A DNA stretch of 64,000 bases from Halonotius pteroides (GTDB lineage Archaea; Halobacteriota; Halobacteria; Halobacteriales; Haloferacaceae): positions 1 to 64,000 of the forward strand of contig NZ_QMDW01000001.1 in the NCBI RefSeq assembly GCF_003605635.1, in the 5' to 3' direction. Below are positions 8,920-17,620 of this stretch, piece after piece (within the stretch, counting starts at the first letter, position 1; each line of letters opens with the position of its first letter). Position numbers and translations under genes: made by a program. The notes below the pieces were generated by a model that saw nothing but the letters and a program-made list of their open reading frames with translations, ran no database searches and had not been told where the DNA came from.

Positions 8920-9630
8920 ATGGATCCGCATATCGCTATCGTCGATGCCTCAATCGGCGAGACACCGGCCGAACGAAACTTGACCCGCGAGATCGACGCC
9001 GAGACAACGGTCTACAAGGCCAGCGAGGGCGAGCGGCCGCCGATGCCGGGGCAGCGCGATCGAGGCTACGACGCTGTCGTCATCAGTGGCTCCCAGACAT
9101 CGGTCTACGACGATCACGACTGGATTCACGCGTTAACCGCGTGGACTCGCACCGCACAGCGGGCGGACGTGCCGATGCTCGGGGTGTGTTGGGGCCACCA
9201 GTTTCTTGCCCAGGCCTTTGGGGGGCGGATCGTCGATATGGGTGCGTATGAGATCGGCTACCGATCGATCGACCAGCGCGGCAACGACCCGCTGTTTGCC
9301 GGCATCGACTCGCCGATGACGGCGTTTGAGACCCATTCGGATCGCGTCGCTGAGTTGCCGGCCGGAGCCGTCGAGTTGGCACGCAACGACTATGGGGTAC
9401 AGGCGTTCCGACTGGGGGCCAACTACGGGGTTCAGTTCCACCCGGAGTACGACCGCCAAACAGCCGAGTGGATCCTTGACTCAAAGAATCTCGACGAAGA
9501 AACACACGCGGACGCCGCCGCAACGGTCACCGACGACGCCATCGCCGCAGCCAGTGAGGCAGCCGGCGTGTTTAATGGCTTTCTCGACATCGTCGCCGAC
9601 CACAGCCGCCGGCCTGGCCGGTCGCGGTAG
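8920..9630 (+). CDS. Type 1 glutamine amidotransferase (class I GATase-like)
   Basis: A stand-alone GATase fold of 236 residues. The nucleophile elbow GVCWGHQ gives Cys90, and VQFHPEYD gives His174 and Glu176, completing the Cys-His-Glu triad. Such proteins release ammonia from glutamine or hydrolyse gamma-glutamyl bonds. No synthetase partner is adjacent. The next gene, thioredoxin, converges with a four-base gap. A thiol or gamma-glutamyl peptide substrate would suit the neighbourhood but is speculation. Confidence 0.8.
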   Translation: MDPHIAIVDASIGETPAERNLTREIDAETTVYKASEGERPPMPGQRDRGYDAVVISGSQTSVYDDHDWIHALTAWTRTAQRADVPMLGVCWGHQFLAQAFGGRIVDMGAYEIGYRSIDQRGNDPLFAGIDSPMTAFETHSDRVAELPAGAVELARNDYGVQAFRLGANYGVQFHPEYDRQTAEWILDSKNLDEETHADAAATVTDDAIAAASEAAGVFNGFLDIVADHSRRPGRSR

Positions 9631-9633
9631 TTA

Positions 9634-10092
9634 CTAGACAGATTCAATCACGTTCGTCAGTTGGGCCGCGCTCTTGACGCCGACCAGACGCTCGGCCGGC
9701 TGTCCGTCGCTGAAGACGACCATCGTCGGGACACCCTGAACACCGTGCTGTTGGGCGAGTCGCTGATGGCGGTCGATATCGACTTTTGCGACGGCGGCGT
9801 CCGTCTCGGCGGCAACCTCCTCGACGATCGGTTCAAGCTGTTGACACGGGCCACACCAGTCCGCATAGAAGTCGACGAGGACGACAGTATGTCGGGCCGT
9901 TACCTCGTTGAAGTGGTCAACACCGTCAATATGGATCGGTGTCTCCGGAGCGGCGTCTGAACTCACATCGGTGTCGGCATCGCTCGACGGCTCGCCGTCT
10001 TGGAGGCTTTCCATCAGTTCCTGTCGCTTCTGTTCGCGGATCTCCTCGATCGAATCAGCGTCGCTCATCACCGTCGGATAGGGGTTCATCAT
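9634..10092 (-). CDS. trxA: Thioredoxin with acidic N-terminal extension
   Basis: Thiol-disulfide reductant of 152 residues. The active site DFYADWCGPCQQLEP gives Cys80 and Cys83, and GVQGVPTMVVF carries the cis-proline. The first ~50 residues are an acidic, probably disordered extension. On the complementary strand an ATATTTTG box lies about 26 bases before the ATG pair at 10092/10089, which supports a leaderless transcript and this start over the internal ATG at 10068. A divergent thioredoxin-reductase-like gene follows upstream. Confidence 0.9.
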   Translation of the reverse strand: MMNPYPTVMSDADSIEEIREQKRQELMESLQDGEPSSDADTDVSSDAAPETPIHIDGVDHFNEVTARHTVVLVDFYADWCGPCQQLEPIVEEVAAETDAAVAKVDIDRHQRLAQQHGVQGVPTMVVFSDGQPAERLVGVKSAAQLTNVIESV

Positions 10093-10267
10093 ATATTATG
10101 CTTGTGCTCAAAATATGCAAGATAGTTTTAGTGAGAAATAGCCAAACAGGTGCATAGCCGGATTTAAAGCCATAAAATGACTCAACGGCGAGGTCATACC
10201 GGATTAGTTGTGTGCGTCAACTGAAACACAGAGACTAAGTCAATCCGCGGTATTGCATAGTGTACGC

Positions 10268-11179
10268 ATGTCTGGAGTCGCAATCATCGGTGGTGGCCCG
10301 GCTGGGTTGAGTGCAGCGATCTACACGGCGCGTGCCGACAAACGGACGCTCGTCTTCGATGACGGCGGCGGCACGACGCGGGATGTTAGCCGGATGGAGA
10401 ACGTCTACGGCTTCCCTGATGGCGTCACCGGCCCGGAGTTGGTCGAGGTGGGCCAGGAACACGCCAAAAAGTACGGGGCCGAGCGGATCAGCGAGGAGGT
10501 CGTCCACATCGAACGCACCGACGACGGCTTCCGCGTCGAGACGACCGCCGACGAGTACGCTGTCGATGGGGTGATTCTGGCGACCGGTGCGGATTACGAA
10601 CGCCCGGCGATCGCCGATGTCGAGGCCTATGAGGGCCAAGGCGTCTCCTACTGTGTGGAGTGTGACGCCTACTTCTACCGTGATCGGCCGGTTGCCGTCG
10701 TCGGCAACGGCAACTACGCCGCAACGGAAGCCCTGATGCTGCTGGATTACACCGACGATGTGTGGCTGCTTACCAACGGTGCCGACTTCAACGCTGATCC
10801 GGAGCTCCAAGCGAAGGTCGACGCCGCGGAGATCCCGGTTCGCACCGATCGACTCGATCAGCTGGTTGGCGACGACGGTCTAGAGGGGATTGTCACCACC
10901 GACGGCGAGACGATCGCTGTCGACGGGCTGTTTGTTGCCCTCGGGACGGCCGGCGGCACCGATCTCGCGGAGATGCTCGGCATCCCGGTCGACGGCGACG
11001 AGATCGTCACCGAGCCGGATCAGTTGACGACCGTCGACCGCGTGTATGCGGCCGGCGACGCCACCGGCGGCCACCAACAGATCGCAACCTCCGTCGGCGA
11101 AGGGGCCCGAGCCGCGATCAACCTCCTCGAGGCGTTCCGCGGGGCCGACTACGTCGATTACAAGAAGGTACCAGCCTGA
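10268..11179 (+). CDS. trxB: Thioredoxin reductase-like flavoprotein
   Basis: FAD/NAD(P)H disulfide reductase of 303 residues. The FAD motif is VAIIGGGPAGLSAA at the N-terminus; the redox-active pair is CVECD (Cys129/Cys132); the second nucleotide motif is VVGNGNYA; the C-terminal FAD motif is VYAAGDATGG. The second dinucleotide motif departs from the usual GxGxxA, so the electron donor may not be NADPH. The ATG at 10268 starts exactly at the FAD fold. It is divergent from trxA, its probable partner. Confidence 0.86.
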   Translation: MSGVAIIGGGPAGLSAAIYTARADKRTLVFDDGGGTTRDVSRMENVYGFPDGVTGPELVEVGQEHAKKYGAERISEEVVHIERTDDGFRVETTADEYAVDGVILATGADYERPAIADVEAYEGQGVSYCVECDAYFYRDRPVAVVGNGNYAATEALMLLDYTDDVWLLTNGADFNADPELQAKVDAAEIPVRTDRLDQLVGDDGLEGIVTTDGETIAVDGLFVALGTAGGTDLAEMLGIPVDGDEIVTEPDQLTTVDRVYAAGDATGGHQQIATSVGEGARAAINLLEAFRGADYVDYKKVPA

Positions 11180-11206
11180 TTGAGTTGCTGCTGCGGGGCA
11201 GCCCTC

Positions 11207-11563
11207 TCACTCCGCGCGTGGGAGCGTCACAGCAAAAACCGCACCCTCAGGATCGTTGTCAGCGACCGACACAGAGCCGTCGTAGGCCGACACAAGCGTC
11301 TCGACCAGATAGAGGCCAAGACCAGTGCCAGCACTGTCCAGCCCGGTTTCACCCTTCCCGAAGATCTCTGCCTTGTGATCGTCGGGAACGCCGGGGCCGT
11401 TGTCCGCGACCTGCACGGCTTGCTGTTTGGATTCGGCGCTGGCGTCTTCTTGCATGTCGCCGTCGACCTGCTGCCGGAGTGTACCGCCGGCAGTGACACG
11501 TGCCCCGTCGACGCTGCAGGCGACGGCGACGCCCACCGTTTTCAGGATCGGCTGCGAACCCAC
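11207..11563 (-). pseudogene. Histidine kinase ATPase-domain remnant
   Basis: Only the last part of a HATPase_c domain is intact: VADNGPGVPDDHKAEIFGKG (G1 box) and AGTGLGLYLVETL (G2 box), ending FAVTLPRAE. The preceding ~50 codons do not resemble the N-box region, and no sensor or HisKA domain is present. This is most likely the 3' end of a decayed sensor kinase. The bases from 11564 to 11638 hold nothing recognisable. Confidence 0.6.
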
Positions 11564-11638
11564 GCCGCCGTGAGTTCACTCGGCGGGGCGGCAGCCGTCG
11601 TTGCTGCGTGGCTTGTCGTTGTCTAACCACCTGGACGG

Positions 11639-12214
11639 TCAGCGAGGCGCAGCAGGCTCGCCGGGGAACGCCTGTTCGCCGGCCTCGATGCGGACATCGA
11701 GCCAGTTTTCGGGCGGAATCATCGGACACTCGTAGGCGTGGTTGTAGGCACACGTCGGATTGTAGGCCGCGTTGAAATCGAGAATCCACCCGTCGTCGAC
11801 GCGGTGGGTGTCGGGTTCGAGATCGAGATACCGACCGGCCCCGTAGGTCGTCTCGCCGCTCGTGGCGTCGCGGAACGGTACCCAGAGGTGGTCTGCCTCC
11901 CGATCCGGCCGGTAGGCCTGCAGGGTATACGTCTCACCGTCGAACTCGAAGCTGAACGCACCCCAGCGGAGATACGTCTGTTCGCCGTCGGCTGTCGTTT
12001 CGACGGTGACCGGTTCTTTTGTCTCGTGTTCCTCCAGCGGTAGCACGAAGCGATAGGCTGGATCGGGCTCGTAGTAGGCGAGGCCCGGAAACGCCGCGCC
12101 GCGCTGCTCATCGGGCAGTGGCGATCTCGGCGAGTTATTAAACTGATCGCGTTTGGCCTCGCGCTGCTGTCTGATGCTGTCGGCCCATCCCTCAGGCGGT
12201 GATTCTGCTTCCAT
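11639..12214 (-). CDS. DUF1684 domain protein
   Basis: A 191-residue soluble protein. The family signature is seen in GRYLDLEP, DFNAAYNPTCAYNHAYECP and PPENWLDVRIEAGE, together with a beta-rich core (LRWGAFSFEFDGETYTLQAY). The biochemical role of DUF1684 is not established. The conserved Cys/Asn-rich CAYNHAYECP segment is present. Transcribed in the same direction as the disulfide reductase upstream, 80 bases apart, so co-transcription is possible. Confidence 0.85.
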   Translation of the reverse strand: MEAESPPEGWADSIRQQREAKRDQFNNSPRSPLPDEQRGAAFPGLAYYEPDPAYRFVLPLEEHETKEPVTVETTADGEQTYLRWGAFSFEFDGETYTLQAYRPDREADHLWVPFRDATSGETTYGAGRYLDLEPDTHRVDDGWILDFNAAYNPTCAYNHAYECPMIPPENWLDVRIEAGEQAFPGEPAAPR

Positions 12215-12293
12215 ACATCAATATTGTTTCTCTAACACAATAACGCTACTGGCAGTGAACCAGGATAGCCCGAGGCGGCTCCAGTGACGGCGG

Positions 12294-13976
12294 TTACTGT
12301 TCTGCTGTCACCGGTTCGGCGTCGGCTTCGTCGCTGTCTACCGCGGCCTCATAGCGGTAGTAGCCACCGGTGAGGCTGCTCGCCTCGATGCCGTGTTCCG
12401 CGAGGATTCGGGTCGCCATGTAGGAGCTTTTGCCGATCTTACAGTAGGTGAACACCTCGTCGTCGGGGTCGGCGTCGGCAGCCCACTCCCGGAGTTTGCC
12501 GAGCGGAACGTTCTCGTCGCCGTCGATCCAGCCCTGGGCCTCCCGCATTTCGGGTGGGCGAGTGTCGATGACGGTCGCGTCGTCCTCACGCGCGAGGAAC
12601 TCATCGAGATGGACGATGTCGGCGACGCCCTCCACGACGTTTGCGCCGATCATCCCCAGCATGTTGACCGGGTCTTTGGCGGCCGAGTACGGCGGGGCGT
12701 ACGCCAGATCGTAGTCCCGGATGTCGAAGACGGTGTCGTCGTGAGCGATAGCCGTCGCCAGCACGTCAGTTCGTTTGTCGACGCCGTCTTCGCCGATGGC
12801 CTGTGCGCCCAAAAGCGTCCCGTCGTCGGGATCGAAGAGGAGTTTGAACTGGATCTCGGTCGCGCCGGGGTAATACTCGGCATGATTCGGCTGGCTCGTG
12901 TAGACCGCCTCGTAGGCCTGTCCGCGCTCGTCGAGTGTCGCGGCGGTGTCGCCGACGGTGCCGACATCGAGGTCGAACACCTTAGCGATCGCCGTATCCA
13001 AGACGGGATCGAGCTGGTCGTCGTGGCCCGCGATATCGTTGGCCGCGACGCGACCCATGCGGTTGGCCGGGCCGCCGAGCGGTACCCACGCGTTCCCGTC
13101 GGCGCGAGCCGCTGGGGGCGCGACCGCGTCGCCGACCGCGTGGATCGACTCGACTGAGGTTTGCATCTGATCGTCGACAGTGATCGCGCCGCTGTCGTGG
13201 ATCTCGACGCCGGCCGATTCGGCCAGTTCCGTCCGCGGGGTGACACCGGTAGCGACGACGACGAGATCGAAGGTGTGGTCGGTGTCGTCCATCGTGGCGA
13301 CGACCGTCCCGTCGCCGGGTTCAGTCAGGTCGTCGACGCCGGTTTCCAGCCGAAGATCGATCCCTTCGTCGCGGAGGTGAGATTCGACCATCGCCGCCAG
13401 CTCCGGGCCGAGCGTGTTCGGCATCACCTGGTCGAGCAGCTCGGCGACGACCACGTCGTGGCCGGCCTCGTGGAGGTTCTCGGCGACTTCGAGCCCGATG
13501 TAACCGCCGCCGATGACGAGTGCGCGCTCGGCGTCGGCGACCCCTTCGCGGATCTCTGTCGCATCCGAAACGGTGCGGAGGGTGTGGCAGTGCTCCAGCT
13601 CGTCGAGGTCGAACATCGGTGGCACGAGCGGTTCGGCTCCCGTTGCGACAACGAGGTCGTCGTAAGCGATGGTCGTCGACTCACTGTCGGCGTCAACCAC
13701 CGAGACGGTCTGTGCGTCCGGATCGATATCGGTCGCCGTGACACCAGTGCGGATATCAAGATCGAAGGCGGCACTCAACTGTTCAACGCCCATCACCGCG
13801 AGCTGTTCTTCGGGGACGGTGCCGCTCAGGTGATACGGCAGCCCACAGCTCGCATACGAGACGTGCTCGGCTTGTTCGAGAATCGTGATCTCAGCCACTT
13901 CATTAAGCCGTCGCAGTCGTGTCGCGGTACTCATTCCAGCGGCGTTGCCACCGACAATCAGGTACTGCTGTGCCAT
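12294..13976 (-). CDS. CoA-disulfide reductase-like oxidoreductase with C-terminal rhodanese domain
   Basis: A 560-residue flavoprotein. The N-terminal FAD motif LIVGGNAAGMSTATRLRR is followed by the single redox cysteine in SYASCGLPYHLSG (Cys44), typical of CoA-disulfide reductase and NAD(P)H-dependent polysulfide reductase. The NAD(P) motif is LVIGGGYIGLEVAENL. A rhodanese domain fills the last ~100 residues, with the catalytic cysteine in TYCKIGKSSY. That fusion is known from polysulfide/CoA persulfide reductases. The ATG at 13976 begins right before the FAD motif; the longer frame from 14039 is untranslated leader. Confidence 0.88.
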   Translation of the reverse strand: MAQQYLIVGGNAAGMSTATRLRRLNEVAEITILEQAEHVSYASCGLPYHLSGTVPEEQLAVMGVEQLSAAFDLDIRTGVTATDIDPDAQTVSVVDADSESTTIAYDDLVVATGAEPLVPPMFDLDELEHCHTLRTVSDATEIREGVADAERALVIGGGYIGLEVAENLHEAGHDVVVAELLDQVMPNTLGPELAAMVESHLRDEGIDLRLETGVDDLTEPGDGTVVATMDDTDHTFDLVVVATGVTPRTELAESAGVEIHDSGAITVDDQMQTSVESIHAVGDAVAPPAARADGNAWVPLGGPANRMGRVAANDIAGHDDQLDPVLDTAIAKVFDLDVGTVGDTAATLDERGQAYEAVYTSQPNHAEYYPGATEIQFKLLFDPDDGTLLGAQAIGEDGVDKRTDVLATAIAHDDTVFDIRDYDLAYAPPYSAAKDPVNMLGMIGANVVEGVADIVHLDEFLAREDDATVIDTRPPEMREAQGWIDGDENVPLGKLREWAADADPDDEVFTYCKIGKSSYMATRILAEHGIEASSLTGGYYRYEAAVDSDEADAEPVTAEQ

Positions 13977-14149
13977 ACTTGTGCCAATGTTGCAAGGCAC
14001 ATAAAGGTACAATCGCACTCCCATCTGGAGAGAAACCACACTGAGACCATCTAACTGCCGCTAACTGGTAGAATCATTTAGCAGATCAAACCACAATAAT
14101 TCATTGGTCTTGAAGTATGCCGTTGGGATGAAACGGTCTTGCGATTCGT

Positions 14150-14167
14150 GAGGTAGTTCACTACCTC
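14150..14167. terminator. Perfect hairpin GAGGTAGT/ACTACCTC
   Basis: An 8-bp perfect inverted repeat with a two-base loop, lying just beyond the stop of the tnpB remnant on the minus strand. It may be part of the element's right end or a processing/terminator structure. No T-run follows clearly. Confidence 0.4.
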
Positions 14168-14173
14168 ATCCTA

Positions 14174-14400
14174 CTCAGCGGCTACTGCCGCTTCGTTGAG
14201 TGTGGGGCTCCCTGCTTCCACGACACGCTTTGCAGATACAGGTGTATCCACAGGGAGCGCAGTCTCCACGGCGTTGACGAATCGTGGAGCGATCCGTTCG
14301 CACACCAGAAATCTTCGATTTCTGTGGACGGTGTATCCTCTCCCTACTGCGCTACTCGGCCTCTGGCCTACGTTGCTTCTTCAGGGGGGGGGCTTACCGC
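14174..14400 (-). mobile_element. IS1341-type tnpB 3'-end remnant
   Basis: On the minus strand the frame reads ERIAPRFVNAVETALPVDTP, then SAKRVVEAGSPTLNEAAVAA and a stop at about 14174. This is the typical tail of haloarchaeal IS1341/IS200-IS605 TnpB proteins. No RuvC domain remains. The region also carries the palindrome CAGAAATC-TTC-GATTTCTG (near 14308-14326) that recurs inside the intact tnpB at about 57099-57117. A run of nine G lies at about 14384-14393. Confidence 0.6.
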
Positions 14401-14406
14401 CCAGAA

Positions 14407-14523
14407 TTAGCTAAACTCAACGCGAATGCTGTCGTCGTCGGTGTTAACCTCACCAGCAGCTCCGAACTGCTGGAGTTCGGCGGTGACTGTCTCCCAGTCA
14501 GTAAGTTTGAGTTCGATCGTCAT
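14407..14523 (-). CDS. 38-residue acidic small protein
   Basis: ATG-started frame beginning MTIELKLTDWETVTAELQQF and ending in a short acidic beta-like tail. It lies 20 bases after the membrane protein gene upstream and in the same direction, so both could share a transcript. Alternating hydrophobic residues suggest a compact alpha/beta fragment. No family recognised. Confidence 0.5.
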   Translation of the reverse strand: MTIELKLTDWETVTAELQQFGAAGEVNTDDDSIRVEFS

Positions 14524-14543
14524 TGGAATCTTGGGATGTACTC

Positions 14544-14909
14544 TCAGACATACGTTGAAACCGCCATGAGGACGATAATACCCATCCCGATGGCTATCCA
14601 CACTGGGCCGTTCGAACCGGTAGCAAGGGTCAGGACTGCCCAGCCGAGTCCGCCGAAGATGGTACTCTTCTGAAACCGAACGATTTGTTGTTGCCGGTGT
14701 GCGATCGCTTGTTGCCGTGACTCAAGTTGCGCCGGTGTGGGGTCGTTCTCGCCAGATCCGGCTGAGGGGTCATGATTACTGACATTGAATCCCGTATCAA
14801 CTAATTGTTTGAGTGCATCGCTGGTCGAAAGATCGTGATTTTCTGCATATTCGGTGACGGCAGTCTTGGTTTCGCTGTCAAGGTGGTTCTCTGTTGGTTC
14901 CTGCGACAC
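14544..14909 (-). CDS. Small membrane protein with RHH-like N-terminus
   Basis: A 121-residue protein. Residues ~10-43 (DSETKTAVTEYAENHDLSTS and following) resemble a ribbon-helix-helix or short helical DNA/protein-binding segment. A polar linker follows, then two adjacent hydrophobic segments (STIFGGLGWAVLTLATG and WIAIGMGIIVLMAVSTYV). The fusion of such a domain to a membrane hairpin suggests a membrane-tethered regulator or partner, but this is inference. Confidence 0.6.
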   Translation of the reverse strand: MSQEPTENHLDSETKTAVTEYAENHDLSTSDALKQLVDTGFNVSNHDPSAGSGENDPTPAQLESRQQAIAHRQQQIVRFQKSTIFGGLGWAVLTLATGSNGPVWIAIGMGIIVLMAVSTYV

Positions 14910-14938
14910 AGATCCAAATAGAGCCGAGAGTGTATCAA

Positions 14939-15002
14939 CCCGCCGTATGACAAGTTAGCGTTCACCATTTCGCCGAGAGTCAAGATACCGTGATACGGCG
15001 GG
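14939..15002. repeat. Inverted repeat CCCGCCGTAT ... ATACGGCGGG
   Basis: Ten-base perfect arms (14939-14948 and 14993-15002), extendable to 12 of 13 by one mismatch, separated by 44 bases. It lies upstream of the 14909 start, so it could be an operator or a small non-autonomous element. No known site matches. Confidence 0.5.
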
Positions 15003-15254
15003 TACACGTTAGAGCCCGACTCAACAGCCGGCGGACATGCCAATTCACCGAATCAAGTCACTCAAGCAACCTATGGGGAGGTTACTGACTACGACTTTGT
15101 TCTCATCCCAAATCTCCCGCTTGCGACGGCTCTCAATCAGCGGCTTGATGAACCACATTTCGGAGCCTTTGGGACGACGCCTCGCCAACTGGTCGGGACA
15201 TTTGAGGCGGCAGATGATCGTAGGGAATCTGATCAGACACAGTATATTGCCTGA
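14994..15254 (+). pseudogene. Fragment of an unidentified protein gene
   Basis: An 87-codon frame with no start codon. It has clear protein-like content: TDYDFVLIPNLPLATALNQR, then LDEPHFGAFGTTPRQLVGTF. The frame opens directly inside the inverted repeat and ends TGA. I read it as a truncated piece of a larger gene, perhaps of a haloarchaeal nuclease/helicase-type protein, but I cannot name the family with confidence. Confidence 0.4.
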
Positions 15255-15349
15255 CAACATGCGGGTTGTCGGAACTACTGATTCTTTTTATTTCAATAGC
15301 GGAACTGTATTGAGAGGCGAAGTGACTGCTTTCAGCAGGGACACCGGGG

Positions 15350-16279
15350 TCATATCGACCGACGGTTGGGTCGAGCAAGGTGGGACACGTAGTTTCGGGT
15401 TGCATCGCTGAGCCCAACCGGTTCTGGATGTAGACACCATTGGAGCACTTCCAAAGAGTCAACCAGCCGGTGGCTCGGGCGGTTGAACAAGACATTACCA
15501 TCGACAGCGTACACCCGACCGTCTGTAACTGCCGTCATCTTTTCCCACCCCTGGCGTTGTTTGAGATCGTCGATCGCGTCTCTCGCTCGATCACGCTCGA
15601 ATCCACAGGGCGTCACGACCAACACTTCTGGATCGTACTCTGTAATCTGCTCCCAGCTGACGGGTTCGGATGCGCCAGCAGGCTGAAACGAAGCGTCCCC
15701 GCCGGCTCGTTCGATCATCTCTGTAACCCAGTGGCCTGCTCGGATCGGTGGGTCAGTCCAATCGAGAACAGCCGTGCGGGGACGACCGTTCGTCCCAACT
15801 GCTGTTTCGGTAGTGGCCTCGATTTGTTCGGCCGTCGTTTGCAGCTCTGTAGTAAGCGTTGTAGCCGTCTCGGATTCGTTGATCGCGTCGCCAACGCGCT
15901 GAATGTCATCGATTACATCGGAAAATGAGTGTGGATCCAGCGTCAGCACATCCGGCTCGGTGTCCAGTTTTGTCACCGCGTCGTGTACCTGAGTAGCATC
16001 AACAGCACAGACATCGCAGGTTGCTTGGGTCACCACGAGATCGGGTTTGAGGGCAGCCAGCTGATCCAGATGTAGGTCGTAGACTGCGCCATCGACAGAC
16101 TGCATCTGGGCATCAATCTCGTCGGCTGTGTGATCCTCGTAATCGATGACGGTAGACGTTATTGTTGGGATATCAGCAACCGCTTCCGGGTGGTCACAGC
16201 TATGAGAGACGCCAACAGGTTTGATTCCCAGTGCGAACAATATCTCCGTACAAGACGGTAAGAGGGAGACGACGCGCAT
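15350..16279 (-). CDS. Cobalamin-binding protein, BtuF-like
   Basis: Periplasmic-binding-protein fold of 310 residues. The start MRVVSLLPSCTEILFALG and GVSHSCDHPEAV, followed by LAALKPDLVVTQATCDVC, are typical of BtuF/cobalamin-binding ABC substrate proteins. There is no signal peptide or lipobox, and no BtuC/BtuD gene is next to it; soluble members of this type are common in haloarchaea. The ATG at 16279 begins at the conserved RVVSLLPS; the longer frame to 16387 would add unrelated residues. Confidence 0.8.
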   Translation of the reverse strand: MRVVSLLPSCTEILFALGIKPVGVSHSCDHPEAVADIPTITSTVIDYEDHTADEIDAQMQSVDGAVYDLHLDQLAALKPDLVVTQATCDVCAVDATQVHDAVTKLDTEPDVLTLDPHSFSDVIDDIQRVGDAINESETATTLTTELQTTAEQIEATTETAVGTNGRPRTAVLDWTDPPIRAGHWVTEMIERAGGDASFQPAGASEPVSWEQITEYDPEVLVVTPCGFERDRARDAIDDLKQRQGWEKMTAVTDGRVYAVDGNVLFNRPSHRLVDSLEVLQWCLHPEPVGLSDATRNYVSHLARPNRRSI

Positions 16280-16422
16280 GATTAGATCAGGGGGCCACGC
16301 GACAAAAGCTTCACTCGCCGAGGGTAGCTCATCTGAGCCGAAACGCCAACCACCGGTGGCAGCACTACAGTACCCGGTATCAATCACCGGTATCCCAGTA
16401 TAATCGGTATTTGTTCACTGGG

Positions 16423-17382
16423 TCAGGTGAGAGCCTCAAACATATCCGAGTAGCTCACGCCGGTTAGTTCCTCACTGGTCTTCCACAACGTTTTCGCGTC
16501 TTCCTCGTCGTATGAGGCATCGTTGGAAGTTTGTAGTTCGGGAGCACCGCGCATATTCTTGAATCCGCTTGGGCCGTAGTAGTCGCCACCGCTTACGTCT
16601 TCACCTGTCGCTGCGTACAACAGCGGCAACACACCTCTTAGAGCTGACTGAGCGACGACAGCGTTGGCGACCTTCATCATCGCCAACCAGAGTCGTGATC
16701 CAGATTGCTCAGGGCCGCGGTACTGCAGATTCGTGGCTGCATACCCAGGGTGGCAGGCGACGCTGATCGTATCTGTGACCTCTGCTGTATTGAACCGTCG
16801 CTGTAACTCGTAGGCAAACAACAGGTTAGCCAGTTTGCTCTGACCGTAGGCTCCCCACCTACTGTAGGATTGTTCTCGGTGAAGGTCATCGAAGTCCATC
16901 GCTCCGGCCTCGTGTGCGCCACTAGAGTGGGTGACGACTCGGCTTTCGCCGTCGCTATCCACGAGCAGCTCCAGCAGGTGACCGGTCAGTGCGAAGTGAC
17001 CGAGGTGATTCACTCCAAGCTGTTTCTCGAAGCCGTCTTCAGTTTCCTGTCGTGGGATCGCCATCACCCCGGCATTGTTGCAGAGGATGTCGAGCGTATC
17101 GTAGTCATCCGTGATGCCATCGGCGAAGGTTTCGATCGAATCGAGTGATGCAAGGTCACAGTCTCGAACGTTCAACGTCGCACCGGTGTCCCCAACATCG
17201 CTCTTGATGTCGGCCGCTGCCTCCCGTCCACGGTCGAGACTGCGACAGGCCATGATCACAGTTGTGCCCTTTGCCGCGAAAGCCTTCGTCGCCTCATAGC
17301 CAAGGCCGCTGTTGGCACCGGTGATGAGCACTATTTTGTCCGCACAATCCGGCATTTGGTCAGCAGTCCACGAAGTTGCCAT
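16423..17382 (-). CDS. Short-chain dehydrogenase, retinol-dehydrogenase-like
   Basis: NAD(P)-dependent oxidoreductase of 319 residues. Visible are the cofactor motif TGANSGLG, the NNAGVM structural motif, the catalytic Ser (VVTHSSGAHE) and the YGQSK catalytic Tyr/Lys pair. The overall layout with ACRSLDRGREAAADI matches the WWOX/RDH11-14-like group found in haloarchaea. The substrate is unknown. Its ATG overlaps head-to-head with the possible start of the antitoxin-like gene on the other strand, which leaves no separate promoter region. Confidence 0.88.
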   Translation of the reverse strand: MATSWTADQMPDCADKIVLITGANSGLGYEATKAFAAKGTTVIMACRSLDRGREAAADIKSDVGDTGATLNVRDCDLASLDSIETFADGITDDYDTLDILCNNAGVMAIPRQETEDGFEKQLGVNHLGHFALTGHLLELLVDSDGESRVVTHSSGAHEAGAMDFDDLHREQSYSRWGAYGQSKLANLLFAYELQRRFNTAEVTDTISVACHPGYAATNLQYRGPEQSGSRLWLAMMKVANAVVAQSALRGVLPLLYAATGEDVSGGDYYGPSGFKNMRGAPELQTSNDASYDEEDAKTLWKTSEELTGVSYSDMFEALT

Positions 17383-17386
17383 GGGG

Positions 17387-17620
17387 ATGCTACAGCGTCA
17401 GCAGGGAGAAATTTCACGACAATTCAGTGGCCGGCTTACACTTCCCAAAGATTTTGACGAACAGTATGGATACCGCTATCGTATTGTTGAGGTTCACGAC
17501 AGCATGAAGCCCGTTCCTGTCGCCGATGATCCACTGCAAGCCCTGCAAGACGAGTTTGAGGAAGTACACAAGTCTGTCGACACACTTCGGACAGCGGCCC
17601 ACGGTGAGGCACGTGAGTAG
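17387..17620 (+). CDS. VapB/AbrB-type antitoxin
   Basis: About 78 residues. The middle SGRLTLPKDFDEQYGYRYRI is an AbrB/SpoVT-type swapped-hairpin DNA-binding core, followed by VHDSMKPVPVADDPLQALQD, the typical C-terminal toxin-binding tail of haloarchaeal VapB. The next codon after its TAG is the ATG of a broken toxin gene. The N-terminal ~15 residues match the family poorly, so the 5' end may be replaced. Confidence 0.6.
   Translation: MLQRQQGEISRQFSGRLTLPKDFDEQYGYRYRIVEVHDSMKPVPVADDPLQALQDEFEEVHKSVDTLRTAAHGEARE

Noticed and set aside
12393-14054. Long plus-strand open frames opposite the disulfide reductase
   Set aside because: They mirror the codon structure of the minus-strand gene, which has complete FAD, NAD and rhodanese motifs; the antisense products have no domain-like content.
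15037-15411. 124-codon plus-strand frame
   Set aside because: Wrong frame of the startless fragment at 14994-15254; basic, Leu/Arg-rich product atypical of haloarchaeal proteins.
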